Assembly (NCBI GenBank): GCA_963975425.1
Contig: CAXBGS010000005.1
Coordinates: 446,282-510,281 of the forward strand
Origin: CAXBGS01 sp963975425
Lineage (GTDB): Bacteria > Planctomycetota > Planctomycetia > Pirellulales > Pirellulaceae
Direction of reading: 5' to 3'
DNA: 64,000 nucleotides
Below are positions 27,760 to 36,128 of this stretch, piece after piece. Numbering within the stretch: the first letter of the stretch is position 1; the number at the start of each line of letters is the position of its first letter. A program made the position numbers and the translations under genes. Under the pieces are notes generated by a model. It was given only the letters and a program-made list of their open reading frames with translations, was not told the DNA's origin and ran no database searches.

Positions 27760-28824
27760 ATGGCTGCGACCTATAAAGATGCCGGCGTCGACCTTGACGT
27801 CTATGCCGATTCCATGAGCCGGCTGCCGCGATTGATGCACCGCACGTTCAGCCCGCGTGTGATCCCTAGTGATGGCGGATTCGCCGGATTGTTCCAGCTC
27901 GATTTCGACGGCAAGCTGTTTTCTCGCAATTACGTCAATCCGGTCATGGTCAGCGGTACCGACGGCGTCGGCACGAAACTAAAGATCGCGCAGGAAACGG
28001 GTCGGCACGATACGGTGGGAATCGACTTGGTCGCCATGTGCGTCAACGATCTGTTGTGCACCGGTGGCGAGCCGTTGTTCTTTTTAGATTATGTCGCGAT
28101 GGGCAAAGACGATCCGGCTCGGCTGGAACAAATCGTCAAAGGCATCAGCGACGGGTGTGTCGCTGGCGACGCCGCACTGTTGGGCGGCGAGACAGCAATC
28201 ATGCCAGACATGTATGCGGCCGAAGACTACGACTTGGCGGGATTTGCCGTCGGCGTCGTCGAACGCAAGAAGCTGATTGACGGTCATCTGATTAGCGAAG
28301 GCGATGTCGTCTTGGGACTGGATTCCAGCGGGCTGCATAGCAACGGATTTAGCCTGGTTCGCAAGATCATTCGCGATGCGAACTTCGGCTGGGACGATAA
28401 ACCAGAACCGTTTGACGGGAAATCGCTGGGCGAAATCTGCTTAACCCCGACCCAAATTTACACGCAGGTCATCCGGGCCATTCAGTCACACTACCGTGTC
28501 AAGCAAGTGCTGCACGGCTTGGCTCATATCTCCGGCGGCGGAATCGAAGAAAACCTGGATCGCATCCTGCCGGTCGGTGTGGACGCAGAAATCGAATCGG
28601 GCAGCTGGGAAATTCCAGACGTCTTTCAATGGCTGCAAAAAACGGGCGGCGTCGAAACAAGTGAGATGCGGCGGGTTTTCAACATGGGAATCGGCATGAT
28701 CGCCGTGGTTAGCGACTTCTATGCAGCCAGCATTGCCTCGCAAATCAGCGACCTGGGCATTGGTTGCCGCAGAATCGGCCAGATTGTCAAAGGAACCGGA
28801 AAGGTTCGATACACGGTCGAATAG
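27760..28824 (+). CDS. purM: Phosphoribosylformylglycinamidine cyclo-ligase (AIR synthetase)
   Basis: A 354-residue enzyme of de novo purine synthesis that closes the imidazole ring of AIR using ATP. It begins TYKDAGVDLDVYADSMSRL, and has the catalytic stretch GTDGVGTKLKIA, DLVAMCVNDLLCTGGEPLFFLDY, GGETAIMPDMY and HISGGGIEENL, all hallmarks of PurM. Length is close to the usual 345. The start ATG at 27760 is supported by alignment. Confidence 0.96.
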   Translation: MAATYKDAGVDLDVYADSMSRLPRLMHRTFSPRVIPSDGGFAGLFQLDFDGKLFSRNYVNPVMVSGTDGVGTKLKIAQETGRHDTVGIDLVAMCVNDLLCTGGEPLFFLDYVAMGKDDPARLEQIVKGISDGCVAGDAALLGGETAIMPDMYAAEDYDLAGFAVGVVERKKLIDGHLISEGDVVLGLDSSGLHSNGFSLVRKIIRDANFGWDDKPEPFDGKSLGEICLTPTQIYTQVIRAIQSHYRVKQVLHGLAHISGGGIEENLDRILPVGVDAEIESGSWEIPDVFQWLQKTGGVETSEMRRVFNMGIGMIAVVSDFYAASIASQISDLGIGCRRIGQIVKGTGKVRYTVE

Positions 28825-29152
28825 GGCCGAAATAGGCGTGAAATGGGAACTGAAACCCGAACGGCGGAGTCGTTCTCGTCGTTCATGACCTCTCCGGCGG
28901 ACTTGTCAGCGGAAAACCATTGCATCAGCCGAACGTTAGTAACAGGCGAACGCTAGAAACAAACGTTCGGAAACCCGTTTCGGCGCGAAAAGGTCACTCG
29001 GTGTTGACGATCAGGAATGCCCCGACGACTGCGTCGAGTTGGTAAACTGGTTGAAGAAACGCAGTTGCCCCGTTTTGGCCGCTTTCCTACCATTCCATAA
29101 ACCCCTTCCTTCCAGCCACGTTTGCATCAGTCTTCTCCGACAGGAACCCACT
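28825..29152 (+). other. Intergenic between purM and the processing protease
   Basis: 328 bases with no gene. It contains CGAACGTT and its partner ACGTTCG around 28930-28976, giving a weak stem, and presumably the protease promoter. Nothing further is recognised. Confidence 0.4.
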
Positions 29153-31312
29153 ATGGATCGTCGTCTGCATCGATATCTTCTTCCCACGATCGCAATCGTT
29201 GCCGTATCGATCGCCACGGACTTGATCACACCTCGCACTTCGGCTTGGGCTCAAGATTCGGCGGCCATCCAACAACCGCCTCGCCAAGCTGCGCCACCAC
29301 GTGCCGCAGTCGTCCCCGAGGCTCCGCTGACTTTTGACGCAGTCCCAAAAGACCGCGACAAAATTGTCGCTCGGCTGATTGCGAACTTGATGCCACGAAC
29401 CCATGTCTCGTCGCAAAACCTGGACGACACGATCAGTCGTCGGGCGATGGACCTGTTCATTGATTCACTCGATCCGCTCAAGCTTTATTTCTACCAAAGC
29501 GACATCAACGAGTTTCATCGGTCCGAAACCAAGATCGACGACATGGTTCGAGTTGGCGACCTGAGCCTGGCCTACGATATTTTCCGTCGCTTTACTCAGC
29601 GCGTCGACGAACGCGTCGCGGTTGCACAAGAACTGCTCGACTCAAAATTTGACTTCAAACGTGACGAATCGATCATCATCGATCCCGACGCCGCCACATA
29701 CGCCAACACACCCGACGAAGCTCGGGACCGCTGGCGCCGGCAAATCAAGTACGCATTGCTGGACCTGAAGGACGCCGAAGAAGACGAGGACGCGCCGTCA
29801 CACGAGGAAGCGGTCGAGCAACTGCGACGACGCTACACGCGGTATGCAAATCGCTGGAAGCAAACCAAGAGCGATGATTTGCTCGAAATGTACCTCTCCG
29901 CCGTCACGATGGGCTACGACCCGCATTCGACGTACATGTCGCCTGCTTCGCTAGACGATTTTACGATCCTGATGGGTTTGAAACTGGAAGGCATCGGGGC
30001 AGCACTGCGCGAGAAAGACGGGGTGACCGTGATCACCAACGTGATCCCCGGTGGTGCCGCCGACAAACACGGCAAACTGAAAGCCGATGACCAAATTGTC
30101 AGCGTCGGCCAAGGCGAAGACGGTGAGATGGTTGATATCGTTGAAATGCCGCTGAAAGACGTCGTAAAGATGATCCGCGGAACCGCAGGCACACTCGTGC
30201 GACTCGGCGTCAAGCCGGGCGGTGTCGGGAACGCCGAAATCTACAAAATCACTCGGGCGAAAGTCGAACTCGAAGAGTCGGCTGCACGCGGTGAAGTGAT
30301 CGAACATCAACTCAATGGTGCCGGCAAGACTCAAAAGATCGGCTACATCAACTTGCCGAGCTTCTATCTGGACATGGAAGCCGCCAAACAGAATCGTCGT
30401 GATTTCCGCAGCAGCACGCGGGACGTGCGACGGATCATCGAAGACTTTAAGAATCAAGGTGTCGAAGGCATCGTGCTGGACCTAAGCCGCAACGGTGGAG
30501 GCAGCCTGACAGAGGCGATCAACCTGACGGGACTGTTTATTGATCGTGGACCTGTCGTTCAGGTCAAGAACTCCGACGGCTCAGTACAACAGTACCGAGA
30601 CGACGAAAAAGGTGCCGCGTGGAATGGACCGCTCGTCGTGATGACCAGCAAGTTCAGCGCAAGTGCCAGCGAAATTCTTGCCGGTGCTATCCAAGACTAC
30701 GGTCGTGGAATCGTTGTTGGTGACCCTGCCACACACGGCAAGGGAACGGTTCAAACCTTGATGGACATCGGCAATCAATTGTTCCGCAACGCACGAGCCA
30801 ATTACGGTGCTCTAAAAGTCACACTGCAACAGTTCTATCTGCCCGATGGCGAAAGCACGCAGCGGAAAGGTGTCGCCGCCGATATCGTCGTGCCCAGCAT
30901 CACTGCGAAAATGGACGTCGGCGAGGGTGACCTGAAATACGCCCTCGAGCATGACACCGTAAAACCAGCAACGCACATCAAGTACAGCATGAACCCGCCG
31001 GACCTGATCGGACAACTGCGAAAGTCGTCCGCTCAACGCGTCGAAAACAACAAAGAGTTTGTTGACTTGCTGCGACGTATCAATCTCTACGTCGATCAGA
31101 AAGAGCAGGATTACGTCTCGCTTGACGAGGACGACTTCATGCGTCGCCGCGCGGAACTTGATGCCCAGAAAGAAGACGAAGAGAAGGAACTGGAAACGGA
31201 AATCAGCAGCGACGTGATTTTCCGCGACACGTTCTATAACCAGGAAATCATCAACATCGCTCACGAGTACATCGACGGTTTGATGAAACAGAACCTGGCC
31301 CGAGCGAACTAG
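29153..31312 (+). CDS. ctp: Carboxy-terminal processing protease, S41 family
   Basis: A 719-residue exported protease of the tail-specific type. Signal peptide about residues 1-32 (ending in ATDLITPRTSAWA). The N-terminal helical domain is followed by a PDZ domain with VITNVIPGGAADKHGKLKAD near 290. The S41 core carries SKFSASASEILAGA with the nucleophilic Ser and ATHGKGTVQ with the general-base Lys near 500-530. The C-terminal DUF3340-like region matches long Prc/Tsp forms. It degrades or trims periplasmic proteins from their C-termini. The ATG at 29153 has AGGA upstream. A terminator follows its stop. Confidence 0.94.
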   Translation: MDRRLHRYLLPTIAIVAVSIATDLITPRTSAWAQDSAAIQQPPRQAAPPRAAVVPEAPLTFDAVPKDRDKIVARLIANLMPRTHVSSQNLDDTISRRAMDLFIDSLDPLKLYFYQSDINEFHRSETKIDDMVRVGDLSLAYDIFRRFTQRVDERVAVAQELLDSKFDFKRDESIIIDPDAATYANTPDEARDRWRRQIKYALLDLKDAEEDEDAPSHEEAVEQLRRRYTRYANRWKQTKSDDLLEMYLSAVTMGYDPHSTYMSPASLDDFTILMGLKLEGIGAALREKDGVTVITNVIPGGAADKHGKLKADDQIVSVGQGEDGEMVDIVEMPLKDVVKMIRGTAGTLVRLGVKPGGVGNAEIYKITRAKVELEESAARGEVIEHQLNGAGKTQKIGYINLPSFYLDMEAAKQNRRDFRSSTRDVRRIIEDFKNQGVEGIVLDLSRNGGGSLTEAINLTGLFIDRGPVVQVKNSDGSVQQYRDDEKGAAWNGPLVVMTSKFSASASEILAGAIQDYGRGIVVGDPATHGKGTVQTLMDIGNQLFRNARANYGALKVTLQQFYLPDGESTQRKGVAADIVVPSITAKMDVGEGDLKYALEHDTVKPATHIKYSMNPPDLIGQLRKSSAQRVENNKEFVDLLRRINLYVDQKEQDYVSLDEDDFMRRRAELDAQKEDEEKELETEISSDVIFRDTFYNQEIINIAHEYIDGLMKQNLARAN

Positions 31313-31339
31313 GCGGCGCGTCCGGCTGGCATTCTTGGC

Positions 31340-31403
31340 GGCTAGGGCTTGTGCCGGCTAGGGCTCACGTCGGCTAGGGCTTGTGCCGGCTAGGGCTCAC
31401 GTC
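31340..31403. repeat. Four 16-base tandem units, alternating in sequence
   Basis: GGCTAGGGCTTGTGCC and GGCTAGGGCTCACGTC alternate twice, giving a 32-base period, directly after the protease gene. The two forms differ only in the last six bases. They lie 25 bases before a strong hairpin. Confidence 0.85.
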
Positions 31404-31427
31404 GGTTTTAACGTTCGCACGAACGAA

Positions 31428-31449
31428 GGGGCGGTCGCAGGACCGCCCC
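31428..31449. terminator. Strong bidirectional terminator-like hairpin
   Basis: A perfect nine-base stem GGGGCGGTC / GACCGCCCC with loop GCAG, between the convergent ends of the protease gene and mtdB. CGAA and TTCG outside it could extend the stem. No U-tract follows on the + strand. Confidence 0.75.
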
Positions 31450-31477
31450 GGCTCGCTTCGTCGATCATCTGGCCTGC

Positions 31478-32344
31478 TTATCCGATCGACTTTGCGATCG
31501 CGTAAATTTCCGCTGCATCCAGCACCTTGTCGTTGCTCTCAAATAGCGACTTGATCGCCGCACGGTGCGCTTTCATTTTCAGGCCACCGACACCGACGGC
31601 GCCGTAAACGACGCCATGCTCAATCGGCCGCGCCTTGTCGGTCACCGCCACGCCTCCAATACCCGCGGGCGGAACGGCATTCAAGTCGATCGCGACCTTC
31701 AACGTGGATAACCCTTGCACCGTTGACTCGCCGATCAATTCAACACCTGCGGCACCGCATGCGATCAGGATGGAAGCATCCTCAAGGACCGGGGCCAATG
31801 TTTCATCCGAGGTGTCGCCGGCAGCCATTGGCGACAAACTGCCTCCGCTCGCCTTCTTAGCAATCGCATCACAAGCGGACTGTGCCCGTTCAATGGAACG
31901 ACTGGTCAAACGCACGTGCGCGCCTTCATTGACCAACATCTCGGCCACACGCCTGCCGACCGGGCCGGTACCACCGAGCACGACCGCGGTCGCGCCTCGT
32001 GGCTCTTGATGTCGCCCTGCCGCTACCACCGCCGCGGCCGCCGTCGTGTTACAACCCGACGCGTCCAGCATCACCGACACTCGCACCGGACCAAAGAATG
32101 TCTTCTGAACTCTTTCGAAAAGTTTCTCGGCTGCGGACACGTCCGATCCGCCAACGAAGATCGCTGTGTTCTTAAGTTCGTCGCCACCACGCGTGAACAT
32201 TGCGCCATGTGTAATCGAAGTCACTTGAACAGGTTCGACATTGTCAAATCGAAGCAATTCGTCGACATCCGAATCGATTGCAACGACCGAATCGAAAGCA
32301 CTCGGTTGGGAATCACCGTCAAGCTGAAGCAGTATGCGTTTCAC
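31478..32344 (-). CDS. mtdB: NAD(P)-dependent methylene-H4MPT dehydrogenase
   Basis: A 288-residue enzyme oxidising methylene-tetrahydromethanopterin in formaldehyde oxidation. Recognisable family blocks are KRILLQLDGD, FTRGGDELKNTAIFVGG, MLDASGCNTTAAA, the dinucleotide site VVLGGTGPVGRR near residue 130 and AVGVGGLKMKAHRA near the end. The GTG at 32344 makes the protein exactly the usual length; the frame is open to another GTG at 32413. It follows fae on the same strand after a terminator-like hairpin. Confidence 0.9.
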   Translation of the reverse strand: MKRILLQLDGDSQPSAFDSVVAIDSDVDELLRFDNVEPVQVTSITHGAMFTRGGDELKNTAIFVGGSDVSAAEKLFERVQKTFFGPVRVSVMLDASGCNTTAAAAVVAAGRHQEPRGATAVVLGGTGPVGRRVAEMLVNEGAHVRLTSRSIERAQSACDAIAKKASGGSLSPMAAGDTSDETLAPVLEDASILIACGAAGVELIGESTVQGLSTLKVAIDLNAVPPAGIGGVAVTDKARPIEHGVVYGAVGVGGLKMKAHRAAIKSLFESNDKVLDAAEIYAIAKSIG

Positions 32345-32374
32345 GTCTGTATCGATCCGCTGATTGGTATTTGA

Positions 32375-32456
32375 CAAAAAATTAGCCGTCCTGACACTCG
32401 GCACTAGATTCACGGCAAAAACGCGCGTGAACCGTGGCTCGTGTCAGAACGGCTAA
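32375..32456 (-). terminator. Intrinsic terminator or attenuator between fae and mtdB
   Basis: Read on the - strand, the imperfect inverted repeat TTAGCCGTTCTGACAC ... GTGTCAGGACGGCTAA folds into a long stem (eight pairs, one mismatch, seven pairs, then an inner CGTGAA/TTCACG stem) and is immediately followed by TTTTTT (32376-32381). This is the form of a Rho-independent terminator. It lies 25 bases after the fae stop and about 40 before the mtdB start, so it would separate, or grade, expression of the two. Confidence 0.8.
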
Positions 32457-32480
32457 CCGAAAACGATTGACCGAAGCCGA

Positions 32481-32978
32481 TTAGAAACCCTTGAATGGGT
32501 GAGCGGCTGCGTCTTTCTTCGCGATCATGTCGCTGGCTGTTGGCTTGCCGCCCATGGCGTTTGCCAAGGATTGCTTAACCGCTTCGTAGTTGTAGTTGTA
32601 GATTTTTTCGTCATCTTCGGCGGCAGGGTGAATGAACACGCCACAGACGCAAACCAAGTCTTCGGCTTGGTCGGCGGGAATGATTCCTTCGCCAACCGCA
32701 TCTGCAACGGCTTTCGCGACCGCGGCCTGTGCGGGTCCGAACATTTGCACGACTTGCTTCATGTCCTTCAGCGTCACCTTGGTGACCATGACGGTCGACG
32801 GCTTGACGGCTAGATTCGGTTCAAGGACGGCCAACAAGTTCGTGTGACCTTCGCTTTGCGTTGACAACGCATTGGCGAATGCAACGCCAACCGGTCCATC
32901 TTTGCTGCCGATCATCAAGTCGATGTGCGCGACTTCGTTGCCATCGCCTACCAGTGCTTCGCCAATGTTAAACTGCAT
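32481..32978 (-). CDS. fae: Formaldehyde-activating enzyme
   Basis: A 165-residue protein that condenses formaldehyde with tetrahydromethanopterin to give methylene-H4MPT, the substrate of MtdB. Family blocks: IGEALVGDGNEVAHIDLMIG at the N-terminus including the catalytic His, LLAVLEPNLAVKP, VQMFGPAQAAVA and EGIIPADQAEDL. The ATG at 32978 has AAAGG ten bases upstream and gives the standard length; the open frame continues to 33104. It is divergent from the ATP-grasp gene across a 105-base promoter region. Confidence 0.94.
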   Translation of the reverse strand: MQFNIGEALVGDGNEVAHIDLMIGSKDGPVGVAFANALSTQSEGHTNLLAVLEPNLAVKPSTVMVTKVTLKDMKQVVQMFGPAQAAVAKAVADAVGEGIIPADQAEDLVCVCGVFIHPAAEDDEKIYNYNYEAVKQSLANAMGGKPTASDMIAKKDAAAHPFKGF

Positions 32979-33083
32979 CAGGATTGTGCCTTTCGTTGAG
33001 GGTTCGACGGGCTTTCCCGTCATGAACACGCCAGCGGATTCGAGTGACTTTACAGCCGAAGAACGTAGCAAACCGTACTGCCG

Positions 33084-34493
33084 ATGCAACCACCCGAACC
33101 CCACAAGGGGCCCAACATAGGGACCATTTGTCGACTTCTTGATCGGCCGCCCCTGGGCGACGCCTCAGCCGCAACATCCCGCGAAGCAACAAAGACGGAT
33201 CCAGCCGAAGTCATCTTGGTCGGCGCCTCGGTTCGGTCCGCGGCCGCGAGCGCGAAAATCGCCGGATATCGAGTCCTGGGCATCGACCAGTTTGGTGATA
33301 CCGATACCCGCGTACTTTGCGACCAGTTTGCCACTTTCGATGAATTACTTGACCTATCACTGAACGAGTTTGACGATTGGGCAAGCCGTTTCCGCGATGC
33401 CATCGTGCTGCAAGTTGGTGGAATGACGGGCCGCGGACAACGAATCCTCAGCCGACTGTCCGGCGTTTGTCAGCGGCTTGGGCCAACGGACGCTCAATCG
33501 CGTGCTCTGGCCGACCCGCTTTGGCTCGATCGATTCGCACGAGGCTCTGGTATCCACTTTCCAACCACCGTATCGACACGCCCCACCACCGATGACGGCA
33601 TCACTGACGCTGCGGCTCCTCGGGACGGTACCGCCGATGGTACCGCTGCGACATCGATCCGCTGGCTCCACAAGCGCTCACCGCAGCTGACGCCCAGCAG
33701 CGGTGGCCTCGGCGTTCGATTCGCGGACAACCAATGCGAACCAATCCCGAATCATCCGGTGGATGAACACTGCAATGAGATCTGGCAGAAATGGGTTCCC
33801 GGACGTAGTTTCGGTGCGACTTTTTACAGCGATGGCGATTCGGCCTGTTTTGTCGGACTGTGTCGATCGTCTTTTCACCGCATCAAAGACCGACCGTTTG
33901 TCTACGCTGGGTCCTCCGGTCCCTTGTCGTTGCCGCCCCGCATCGTCGACCGACTGAATCAACTCGGCAATACGATCGTTCGGCTCAGCCAACTCTCGGG
34001 ACTCTTCGGTACCGACATCATCATTGACCGACAAGAACGAATCAGCCTGATCGAAATCAATCCTCGCTGGACCGCGTCCTGTGAATTGATCGAGCGAGCG
34101 ATCATGCAACAGAGCCAAACGTCTGCCGGACACGCATTGATCAGCGTGGTACTGCGCAGAACAAACACCGGTGAAGTTCGAAACGCAATCCGCCACTCAC
34201 CGGATCAGTCACGCAGTATGCTCTGGAAGCGTGTCATTTATGCGAGAAACGATGCCATCTTTCGATCGCAGTGGATTGGCGAAATTCTTTCTGGCGTCGA
34301 GGCTGACATCACAATCGCGGACATCCCCAATGATGGTCACGTGATCCGTAAACACGAGCCCGTATTCACTCTGATGGGTTCATACGACCGCGATAGCGCC
34401 GACGCGGCTTCCCTATCATTGCGATCCGGAATCGAGACTATTCGGCGCGTGCACGCAACGATTCAGCGGTTCCGACTTCCGGCAACGAGTTGA
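33084..34493 (+). CDS. ATP-grasp protein of the H4MPT-linked C1 gene set
   Basis: A 469-residue protein with an N-terminal preATP-grasp Rossmann part (VILVGASVRSAAASAKIAGY) and an ATP-grasp fold ending in TDIIIDRQERISLIEINPRW, where the Glu and Asn bind Mg-ATP. ATP-grasp proteins of this kind are found beside fae and mtd genes in methylotrophs and planctomycetes, where they are thought to act in synthesis of methanopterin or its polyglutamate-like tail. The divergent arrangement with fae supports that role; the reaction is not established from sequence. Its last 56 bases overlap the end of the convergent sulfatase. Confidence 0.82.
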   Translation: MQPPEPHKGPNIGTICRLLDRPPLGDASAATSREATKTDPAEVILVGASVRSAAASAKIAGYRVLGIDQFGDTDTRVLCDQFATFDELLDLSLNEFDDWASRFRDAIVLQVGGMTGRGQRILSRLSGVCQRLGPTDAQSRALADPLWLDRFARGSGIHFPTTVSTRPTTDDGITDAAAPRDGTADGTAATSIRWLHKRSPQLTPSSGGLGVRFADNQCEPIPNHPVDEHCNEIWQKWVPGRSFGATFYSDGDSACFVGLCRSSFHRIKDRPFVYAGSSGPLSLPPRIVDRLNQLGNTIVRLSQLSGLFGTDIIIDRQERISLIEINPRWTASCELIERAIMQQSQTSAGHALISVVLRRTNTGEVRNAIRHSPDQSRSMLWKRVIYARNDAIFRSQWIGEILSGVEADITIADIPNDGHVIRKHEPVFTLMGSYDRDSADAASLSLRSGIETIRRVHATIQRFRLPATS

Positions 34494-36018
34494 CCATTTT
34501 TGCATCGGTGCGACGCAGCTCGCCGATCGCGGCTTGACGAAATTTCGCCAAACGCTCTTGATGCTCGGAAACGAGTGCCAGATTCGTCAGCTCATCGGGA
34601 TCATTCTGCACATCATATAGCTCTTCGACTTCGCCTTCGACCAGATTCCGCACGTACTTGTAATGTCCCTCGCTAAGCATCACGTACCAAGGTATGCCTG
34701 GACCGTGATAAAGCGTCGGGTCATCGGGACCGGGAACTTCGTTGGTTGCCGAGCCGTACTGTTTCGCGGTGTGGACAAGCATCGCGGGATGATCCCAACT
34801 CGGTGCATCACCGCTCAACAACGGGCTCAAGTCATGCCCGTGCATCTTCCATGGCAGATCGATTCTGGCGTACGAAAAAAACGTCGGCGGGATGTCGACT
34901 CCACTGACCGGGGTGTCAATCACGCGGCCCGCTGACTCGGCGGCAACGCTAGCGGGCGGACGAATGATCAGAGGGCAAGCGACTGTCGCATCATACGGTG
35001 CGACCTTGGACTTGAAACCATGTTGGCCCCACGCAAAACCTTGATCCGATGTATAGACGACCAGGGTATTCGCATCCTGACCGCTTGATTTCAGCGTTTC
35101 CAGCAGTCGTCCTACATTCTCGTCGATCGCAATCACGCCTTCGTTGTATTGATGAACCCACTCGCTTAAGGGACGTCCCGGATAATCTTTCATCCCGACC
35201 GGCGCGTCTTTGCGAACTTGCCGCTCCACGGGATGACCATCTTTTCCCGGTTCCCAGAACTCCATCTCGCGAACATATTTTGGCTTTCCCGGTCGCGGCG
35301 GATAAACGTCGGCCGGACTTGGCACGACTTCACCTTGGTAGTCACCGCGATGGCGATCTGCGGGAGTGAACGGGCCATGAACCGCTCCGTAGCAAAGCCA
35401 CAAGTACCATGGTTTTTCGCCCGATTCAGCTTGTTCGGAAATAAAGTCGATCGCCCAATCGGTATAGTTGTCCGTCGTATAGCCCTGCACCCGCTGAGGC
35501 TCGCCACCGTCCTTGATAATGATCTGATCGTCGTAATAGTTTGGCGAATTCTCAGGGAACCCCGGTCGATTCCAGACGATTTGGTGGTCCCAGTCCCGAC
35601 CAAACCCCGTGTCGACACCGGTGTGCCACTTGCCAATTTGCGCCGTCGTGTATCCACCACGGCGGAACACGCTAGGCCAGAAAGGGCACTTGTCTGGATC
35701 GTATGCGCTGCCTGGGTACTGGCCCTCCATGCGCATCGACTCGATGCCGTGTTGGTGGTGTCCGGTCAGCAGCGTTGCCCGTGACGGCATACACCACGAC
35801 CCGATGTAGGCACGATTAAACCGCACACCGCTGGCGGCCAAGGCGTCGATATTTGGGGTTCGCACCCATTCATAACTGCCCGGATAACAACCAACGGTGC
35901 GATACGATTGATCGTCGGTATAGATGAACAGAATATTGGGTCGATTCGCCGCTGATACCGCGTTGAACCCGGAAACAAGCAACAGAATCGCTATCAGCGA
36001 TTTCATGAAAACCTTCAT
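34438..36018 (-). CDS. Secreted sulfatase
   Basis: A 526-residue sulfatase. Signal peptide MKVFMKSLIAILLLVSGF, cleaved near residue 24. RPNILFIYTDDQS holds the first Asp metal ligands, and WCMPSR gives the formylglycine site at Cys76. The second metal site is in VVYTSDQGFAWGQHG. PGYPENSPNYYDDQII and the long central insert resemble choline-sulfatase-like and glycosaminoglycan sulfatases, but I cannot assign the substrate. The ATG at 36018 has GGGAG 11 bases upstream; a TTG at 36027 is in frame. The 3' end overlaps the ATP-grasp gene by 56 bases. Confidence 0.92.
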   Translation of the reverse strand: MKVFMKSLIAILLLVSGFNAVSAANRPNILFIYTDDQSYRTVGCYPGSYEWVRTPNIDALAASGVRFNRAYIGSWCMPSRATLLTGHHQHGIESMRMEGQYPGSAYDPDKCPFWPSVFRRGGYTTAQIGKWHTGVDTGFGRDWDHQIVWNRPGFPENSPNYYDDQIIIKDGGEPQRVQGYTTDNYTDWAIDFISEQAESGEKPWYLWLCYGAVHGPFTPADRHRGDYQGEVVPSPADVYPPRPGKPKYVREMEFWEPGKDGHPVERQVRKDAPVGMKDYPGRPLSEWVHQYNEGVIAIDENVGRLLETLKSSGQDANTLVVYTSDQGFAWGQHGFKSKVAPYDATVACPLIIRPPASVAAESAGRVIDTPVSGVDIPPTFFSYARIDLPWKMHGHDLSPLLSGDAPSWDHPAMLVHTAKQYGSATNEVPGPDDPTLYHGPGIPWYVMLSEGHYKYVRNLVEGEVEELYDVQNDPDELTNLALVSEHQERLAKFRQAAIGELRRTDAKMVNSLPEVGTAESLRARAE

Positions 36019-36128
36019 ACGAAACAAAACTCCCGTGGTCCTTGTTCACGCCGACGGCACGACGAAGCTCTGCCGTAATCTCGTAACATAAACGAACGCC
36101 ATATCTCATCGGTGACGAAACTCAAAGC

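Noticed and set aside
27065..27817. 250-codon + strand frame between glgX and purM as a gene
   Set aside because: No domain, poor amino acid composition, no ribosome-binding site, and it overlaps both the glgX start and purM.
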